DNA from: Bacillota bacterium
GTDB taxonomy: Bacteria > Bacillota > Sulfobacillia > JAJZYS01 > JAJYTV01
DNA length: 10,596 nt
NCBI GenBank assembly: GCA_021810725.1
Contig: JAJZIE010000067.1
Coordinates: 1-10,596 of the forward strand
Direction: 5' to 3'
The notes below the pieces were generated by a model that was not told where the DNA came from, made no database searches, and worked only from the letters and a program-made list of their open reading frames with translations. A program made the translations under genes and the position numbers. Of the stretch, positions 6,661-10,596 are shown one piece after another; position 1 is the stretch's first letter; the number at the start of each line of letters is the position of its first letter.

Positions 6661-7923
6661 ATGCGTTCTACCCGGATGCTGATCGGCAGCGCCCTTGGCG
6701 CCGTCAGCCTGCTTCTCTCGAGTGGCGCGGTGGCGGCACAGGCCAAGGCGCCCGTCAAGTTGAGCTTCGATTTCCCGGTCGGGGTGACAGGCCCGCTGAC
6801 GCGCGACATGTCCAACCTCGTGAACACCTTCAACAAGTCCCACCCCGGCATCCAGGTGACCCCGGTCTACACCGGCAGCTACCAGCAGACCGTGGCCCGG
6901 GTCGAGACGGACATCCAGTCCGGCACGCCGCCCACGCTCGCCGTCCTGACGAGCACCTCCGTCTACGACCTCTTGCGCCTTGGCGCGATCGCGCCGCTGG
7001 ACAGCGTCGCCAAGCAGGGCGACTATTACCCCGCCCTGCTGCAGCCTGAGGTGAAGGGCCACTACTACGGCATCCCGTTCCAGCGCTCGACCGTGGTGCT
7101 CTACTACAACAAGACCCTGTTCAAGAAGGCCGGACTGAACCCGAACGTGCCGCCCAAGAACTGGACCCAGCTGGTCTCGGACGCTCAGGCCCTGCAGAAG
7201 ATCGGTGTCAACGGCATCGAGATCCCCACCGATGGCACCTGCTACTGGGAGTTCGCGCCGTACGCCATCGAGGCCGGCCAGAACCTCGCCAACAGCAACG
7301 GCACGCAGGTCTACTTCAACTCATCCGCGGCTAAGACGGCTCTCAACTTCTGGATGGACCTCTCGCACAAGTACCGCGTCGAGCCGGGTGGCATCCTGCC
7401 CTGGGCCACAGTGCCTAGCGACTTCGAGGCGGGCACCGTGGGCATGATCGTCCACTCCAGCGGTTCGCTCGCCGCGATCCTCAAGACCGCGAAGTTCCAG
7501 GTGGGCGAGGCCTTCATGCCCGCCGACCACTCGAAGTACCTGACGGACCTCGGCGGCGGTGACTTCTTCCTCTTCAAGGCTGCGTCGTCCGCCCAGAAGA
7601 AGGCGGCCCTCACCTTCATCAAGTGGATGACCTCGCCGGCTCAGGCCGCCACATGGAGCAAGGAGACCGGGTACGTCGCTGTGACGCCCAAGGCCTATCA
7701 GGAGCCGGGCATGAAGAAGTTCGTGGCTGCCCACCCGCAGTTCCTGGTCCCGGCGGAGCAGCTGCAGTACGCGCAGCCCGAGCTCGCCACCTACCAGCTG
7801 GCGCAGGTCCAGGACACCCTCGACTCCGCGATCCAGTCGGTGCTCGACGGACAGGCGAAGGTCGGGCCCGCGCTCAACAGCGCGCAGGCGCAGGCGAACG
7901 CCATCCTGGCCCCCTACCGCTGA
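6661..7923 (+). CDS. ugpB: UgpB-like extracytoplasmic solute-binding protein (family 1)
   Basis: The 420-residue protein captures the solute and hands it to the permease pair. Its N-terminus is a classical signal peptide (charged MRSTR, hydrophobic core to about residue 22, AVAAQA cleavage region) with no cysteine, so it should be released and not lipid-anchored. Resemblance to E. coli UgpB is clear by memory of that sequence: GIPFQRSTVVLYYNKTLFKK with AGLNPNVPPKNW, the HSSGSLAAILKTAKF segment near residues 260-280, and a WSKETGYVAVT block. The C-lobe segment that in E. coli contains GLRLGN, including a ligand arginine, is not recognisable here, so glycerol-3-phosphate is not assured as substrate. 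The gene starts three bases after ugpC, and its ribosome site GGAGGG (6649-6654) overlaps the end of ugpC. Confidence 0.88.
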   Translation: MRSTRMLIGSALGAVSLLLSSGAVAAQAKAPVKLSFDFPVGVTGPLTRDMSNLVNTFNKSHPGIQVTPVYTGSYQQTVARVETDIQSGTPPTLAVLTSTSVYDLLRLGAIAPLDSVAKQGDYYPALLQPEVKGHYYGIPFQRSTVVLYYNKTLFKKAGLNPNVPPKNWTQLVSDAQALQKIGVNGIEIPTDGTCYWEFAPYAIEAGQNLANSNGTQVYFNSSAAKTALNFWMDLSHKYRVEPGGILPWATVPSDFEAGTVGMIVHSSGSLAAILKTAKFQVGEAFMPADHSKYLTDLGGGDFFLFKAASSAQKKAALTFIKWMTSPAQAATWSKETGYVAVTPKAYQEPGMKKFVAAHPQFLVPAEQLQYAQPELATYQLAQVQDTLDSAIQSVLDGQAKVGPALNSAQAQANAILAPYR

Positions 7924-7937
7924 CCCTCCAGCGCCCC

Positions 7938-8879
7938 ATGTCGACACTCGTCAAACCCCTGACTCCGTCCGCCCAGGGGCCGGCGCCAGCCGGCCCCTGG
8001 AGGGCTTGGCTCGCCGGTCCGGGCGTGCGCTACCTGCTGCTCCTGCTACCGGCTCTGATGGTCGTGGCCTTCGTCGTCTACCCGACCGTTGCAACCGTGA
8101 TCCACAGCTTCTACCGCCTGGACCCCGTGGGCCGCGTCACCGGCTTCGCCGGCGTGGCGAACTACCGCATGCTGTTCGCGGAGCCCGTGTTCCTGCAGGT
8201 TCTGCGCAACACCGCCATTTATGCCGTGGCGTCCGTGGTGCTCAGCATCGCTCTCGCGTTCGGCATGGCGATGCTCCTGAGCGGCAAGGTCTTCGTCAAC
8301 CGCCTGCTGCTGCTCGGCATCTTCTCCCCCACGGTCATGCCGACGATCGCGGCCGCGAACATCTGGCTCTACTTCCTCGCGCCGCAGCTCGGCCTCTTCA
8401 CGCACCTGCTTGGAGACTTCGGCATCAAGAACGCCAACCTGCTCGGCGAGCCCAACACGGCGCTCGGGGCTCTCGTGGCGCTCTTCGTCTGGAAGTACGC
8501 GCCCTATTTCACGCTGTTCCTGATGGCTGGCCTCCAGGCCATCCCCCAGAACGTGCGTGACGCGCTGCGCACGGAAGACCCGCATGGCTGGCACTCCCTG
8601 CGCAAGGTGGTGCTGCCGATCATGGCGCCGATGCTCGCCTTCGTGATCACGCTCGCCGTCATCTATGCCATGGAGACCGTGGACCCCGTCTATGTCATGA
8701 CGCAGGGAGGCCCGGCGAACGGCACCAACCTCGTGATGTTCTACCTCTATCAGCTCGGCTTCAGCTACTACTCCTGGGGCCCCGCGGCGGCGCTGTCCGG
8801 CCTGCTCCTCGGCGGGCTCTCATCGCTCTCCGCGCTGTCCCTGATCGCTCTCGAGAGGAGGTCCTTCCATTGGGCGTGA
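7938..8879 (+). CDS. ugpA: ABC importer permease, UgpA type
   Basis: The 313-residue inner-membrane protein forms half of the translocation channel. A short Pro/Ala-rich cytoplasmic N-terminus is followed by six hydrophobic segments (about 32-55, 85-115, 120-148, 175-197, 228-248 and 282-305), as usual for MalF/UgpA-type permeases. GGPANGT after segment five is a family mark. The cytoplasmic coupling loop reads DALRTEDPHGW and then VVLP (208-227), where the EAA consensus is EAAxxxG, nine residues, IxLP. Thus Asp214 occupies the place of the conserved glycine, and the first triplet is DAL. No reading-frame break explains it. ATG 7938 is 14 bases after ugpB and lacks a recognisable ribosome site, so it may depend on translation coming through from ugpB. 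Its end overlaps ugpE by ten bases. Confidence 0.9.
   Translation: MSTLVKPLTPSAQGPAPAGPWRAWLAGPGVRYLLLLLPALMVVAFVVYPTVATVIHSFYRLDPVGRVTGFAGVANYRMLFAEPVFLQVLRNTAIYAVASVVLSIALAFGMAMLLSGKVFVNRLLLLGIFSPTVMPTIAAANIWLYFLAPQLGLFTHLLGDFGIKNANLLGEPNTALGALVALFVWKYAPYFTLFLMAGLQAIPQNVRDALRTEDPHGWHSLRKVVLPIMAPMLAFVITLAVIYAMETVDPVYVMTQGGPANGTNLVMFYLYQLGFSYYSWGPAAALSGLLLGGLSSLSALSLIALERRSFHWA
8856..8861 (+). promoter_or_regulatory. Ribosome binding site deciding the ugpE start
   Basis: AGGAGG inside the end of ugpA is eight bases before TTG 8870 and fourteen before the in-frame GTG 8876, so TTG is the better start. Confidence 0.65.
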
Positions 8880-9679
8880 AGCGGAGCCCCTGGCGTCGCG
8901 GCGCCGAGGGCGGCGTGCTCGCGCTGATCGCCCTGATCTGGGGCTTCCCCACCCTGTGGGTGCTCTACGCCACCTTCGCCGGTACGGGCACCACCGCCGG
9001 CTTCACCTTCGCGAACCTGATCGCCGCCTGGAACACGGCGCCGTTCGCGGAGTACACCCTGAACACGATCGTGATCGTCGGCGGACTGCTGCTTTCCCAG
9101 GGTATCGTCGGCCTGGTCGTGGGCTTCATCCTGGCCCGCTACGAGTTCCCCGGCAAGTCCCTGATCACGGCGATCTTCCTCCTGCAGATCGTGGTGCCGG
9201 TCTACGCGGTGCTGATCCAGGACTACCAGATCATCCAGGGACTGCACCTTCTGAACACGCGGGTCGGGATCATGCTGCCATACGCGGTCTCGGGCATCGC
9301 CGTCCTGGCCTTCCGTCAGGCGTTCCGCTCGGTGCCGCGCGAACTGGAGGAGGCGGCCCGCCTCGACGGTTACGACATGCTGGGCGTCTTCCGGCGGGTC
9401 TATCTGCCGCGGGTCGGCCCGGCGGCGGTGGCCTTCGCCGTGATCACCATCACCTACCACTGGACCGACTTCCTGTGGCCGCTCATCGTCACCAGCAGCG
9501 ACGCCGCACGCCCTGTCGTCGTGGGCCTCGCCCTGCTCGCCGAGGCGAGCGAGTCCGGGCTGCAATGGAATCTCCTGGCCGCTGGCACGGCGATCGTGAT
9601 CATCCCGGTGCTCGTCGTGTTCGCGATCGGCACCCGGCGCATCCTGGCGTCCTTCGCCGCCACCTTCGACTGGCACTGA
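8870..9679 (+). CDS. ugpE: ABC importer permease, UgpE type
   Basis: The 269-residue partner permease is of normal length for MalG/UgpE proteins. Six hydrophobic segments are visible, beginning with GGVLALIALIWGFPTLWVLY near residue 12 and ending with AAGTAIVIIPVLVVFAIG near 245. The coupling loop is canonical, EEAARLDGYDMLGVF then VYLP (160-180), with glycine at 167, in contrast to its UgpA partner. It uses a TTG start with a strong ribosome site and overlaps ugpA by ten bases, indicating translational coupling and one-to-one subunit production. TFDWH at the C-terminus resembles the usual end of these permeases. Confidence 0.9.
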   Translation: MGVKRSPWRRGAEGGVLALIALIWGFPTLWVLYATFAGTGTTAGFTFANLIAAWNTAPFAEYTLNTIVIVGGLLLSQGIVGLVVGFILARYEFPGKSLITAIFLLQIVVPVYAVLIQDYQIIQGLHLLNTRVGIMLPYAVSGIAVLAFRQAFRSVPRELEEAARLDGYDMLGVFRRVYLPRVGPAAVAFAVITITYHWTDFLWPLIVTSSDAARPVVVGLALLAEASESGLQWNLLAAGTAIVIIPVLVVFAIGTRRILASFAATFDWH

Positions 9680-9703
9680 ACGCTGCCCGAAGGAGCTGTC
9701 CTC

Positions 9704-10300
9704 GTGCCCTCTGTCCGCATCTACCTGGTGCGCCATGCCGAGAGTCACGCCAACGTCGAGGGGCGGTTCAGCTGTCGCCCCCCCGGCCCAGGCCTCACTC
9801 CTCGAGGTCGCTCGCAGGCGCAAGCCGTCTGCCGGCGCCTGCTCGATCTCGGGCACACGCCGGGGCGCGTTCTCGTCAGTCCAATGCTGCGCGCACGCGA
9901 GACCGCGGCGCCCCTCGCGGCGGAGCTTGGGCTCGCCCCGGAGATCGACGGCGATCTTCGGGAGACGGGTCTCGGCGCCTGGCACGGCAACCTGATCCGC
10001 GATCTCGCCCCAACCGCCGCGTTTCGCCGTTGGCGCGAAGACCCCGAGGCTTTCCCGCCGCCAGGCGGCGAGCGGCCTTCCGAGATGGCGCGGCGAGTCC
10101 ACCGGGCCCTTGCCCGCGGGGTTGCGGCTTCCGTCGGAAAGCCGCTCGCCGCGTTCAGCCACCTCGACCCGATCGTCTCGCTGCTCGCCACCGTGGACGG
10201 CGGGCCGCACCCCCCCGCCCCAGACCTGCCGTGCGGCGCCATCGCGCTCCTGGACTGGGACGGTGTGCGCCTGGACTTTGTCGGCGTGGTGCTGCCGTAG
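9704..10300 (+). CDS. Histidine phosphatase family protein (phosphoglycerate mutase-like)
   Basis: This 198-residue cytoplasmic protein has no signal peptide. The catalytic RHG-type motif is YLVRHAES, with phospho-accepting His11 and Arg10. Arg63 and its surroundings (SPMLRARETA, 59-68) bind phosphate, Glu87 (LRETGLGAWHG) is the likely proton donor, and His153 (FSHLDPIV) is the second catalytic histidine. Such enzymes remove phosphate from sugars, alcohols or nucleotides, or act as mutases; the substrate cannot be read from sequence. GTG 9704 is chosen because AGGAG lies eight bases upstream. It follows ugpE by 24 bases and precedes the operon terminator, so it is very likely co-transcribed with the importer and may act on the imported compound or a derivative. 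Confidence 0.88.
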   Translation: MPSVRIYLVRHAESHANVEGRFSCRPPGPGLTPRGRSQAQAVCRRLLDLGHTPGRVLVSPMLRARETAAPLAAELGLAPEIDGDLRETGLGAWHGNLIRDLAPTAAFRRWREDPEAFPPPGGERPSEMARRVHRALARGVAASVGKPLAAFSHLDPIVSLLATVDGGPHPPAPDLPCGAIALLDWDGVRLDFVGVVLP

Positions 10301-10314
10301 GCGAGGCGAATGCC

Positions 10315-10336
10315 CGCGATTCGCGCGAGCATCGCG
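10315..10336 (+). other. Hairpin after the last operon gene
   Basis: CGCGAT 10315-10320 pairs with ATCGCG 10331-10336 across a 10-base loop. No T-run follows, so it is not a terminator by itself; it could protect the transcript 3' end or be incidental in GC-rich DNA. Confidence 0.3.
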
Positions 10337-10383
10337 GAGCGGGTGTGAGTTTTCCTTCCAGGCGCGGCGTCCCGCGGAACACC

Positions 10384-10427
10384 AAGTTGGGCCTGGCTAC
10401 GCCCGTAGCGCGGGCCCCAACTTTTTT
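10384..10427 (+). terminator. Intrinsic terminator of the transporter operon
   Basis: AAGTTGGG (10384-10391) pairs fully with CCCAACTT (10416-10423). The stem continues through CC/GG pairs with one bulge, and an inner GCTAC/GTAGC arm closes the loop. A run of six T (10422-10427) follows directly. The polarity fits transcription from the left, and it lies 84 bases after the stop of the phosphatase gene. The minus strand has no T-run on the far side, so it is one-directional. Confidence 0.88.
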
Positions 10428-10489
10428 GCCAGCACCTCCGCCGGACCGGCCTCAGATCGGTCGCTTGCGCATGCCAGCCGGCGAACCGT

Positions 10490-10596
10490 CTAGCCTTCCG
10501 AGGCTGCCGCGCGGCCCCGCTTCTGGGCGACGAGAATCGGGATCCCCGCCGCCAGCGCGATCAAGAAAGCCAGCGTGAACCAGCGGAAGGCCGTCC
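10490..10596 (-). CDS. C-terminal end of a membrane protein, partial
   Basis: A minus-strand frame enters from the right edge and ends at TAG (10490-10492). It gives 34 residues, with one clear membrane-spanning segment (WFTLAFLIALAAGIPILVA) followed by a positive tail, QKRGR. This fits the last transmembrane helix of a transporter or other integral protein with a cytoplasmic C-terminus, but no family can be named from so little. The gene converges on the transporter operon. Confidence 0.55.
   Translation of the reverse strand, partial: TAFRWFTLAFLIALAAGIPILVAQKRGRAAASEG

Noticed and set aside
8768..10210. A 480-codon minus-strand frame across ugpE and the phosphatase
   Set aside because: It covers two plus-strand genes with clear motifs and shows low-complexity Arg/Glu/Gly/Asp composition.

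Overview
The window looks like chromosomal DNA of a GC-rich, endospore-forming bacterium, probably a high-GC member of the Bacillota. The main support is a gene for dipicolinate synthase subunit B at 4665-5171; dipicolinate synthesis is a spore trait. A Gly-X-Y collagen-like fragment at the left edge fits, because such proteins are common in spore and exosporium layers, but is weaker evidence. Genus cannot be assigned from the sequence alone.

Left part (1-2314). A collagen-like gene runs leftward off the window edge. A complete IS1182/IS5-type insertion sequence (113-1633) lies immediately upstream of its Gly-X-Y repeats. It has 20-bp inverted ends and an apparently intact DDE transposase. 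To its right is about 680 bp with no convincing gene, but it holds one copy (about 1781-1844) of a repeat seen again at about 4640-4704.

Middle (2315-5532). A large secreted lipoprotein with eleven Asp-box/YCF48-like repeats is followed by a short gene-free stretch and the second repeat copy. That copy forms the last 12 codons, the stop codon and the downstream flank of the leftward gene dpaB. The dpaB product is therefore about 30 residues shorter than its family, and its usual partner dpaA is not beside it. A 361-bp divergent intergenic region separates dpaB from the transporter operon; it holds several inverted repeats and one plausible promoter.

Right part (5533-10596). A tightly packed rightward operon encodes a complete ABC importer of the UgpBAEC type (carbohydrate uptake family 1): ATPase, periplasmic/extracellular binding protein and two permeases, followed by a cytoplasmic histidine-phosphatase-family enzyme. 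Stops and starts are 3, 14, -10 and 24 bp apart, implying one transcript. It ends at a strong intrinsic terminator (10384-10427). The likely job is import of a glycerol-phosphate-like or other small polar solute, perhaps with dephosphorylation inside the cell; the substrate is not fixed by the sequence. A leftward membrane-protein gene enters from the right edge, convergent with the operon.

I do not see a clearly new defence, phage or conjugation system. The most unusual structure is the repeat pair flanking the lipoprotein gene and truncating dpaB.
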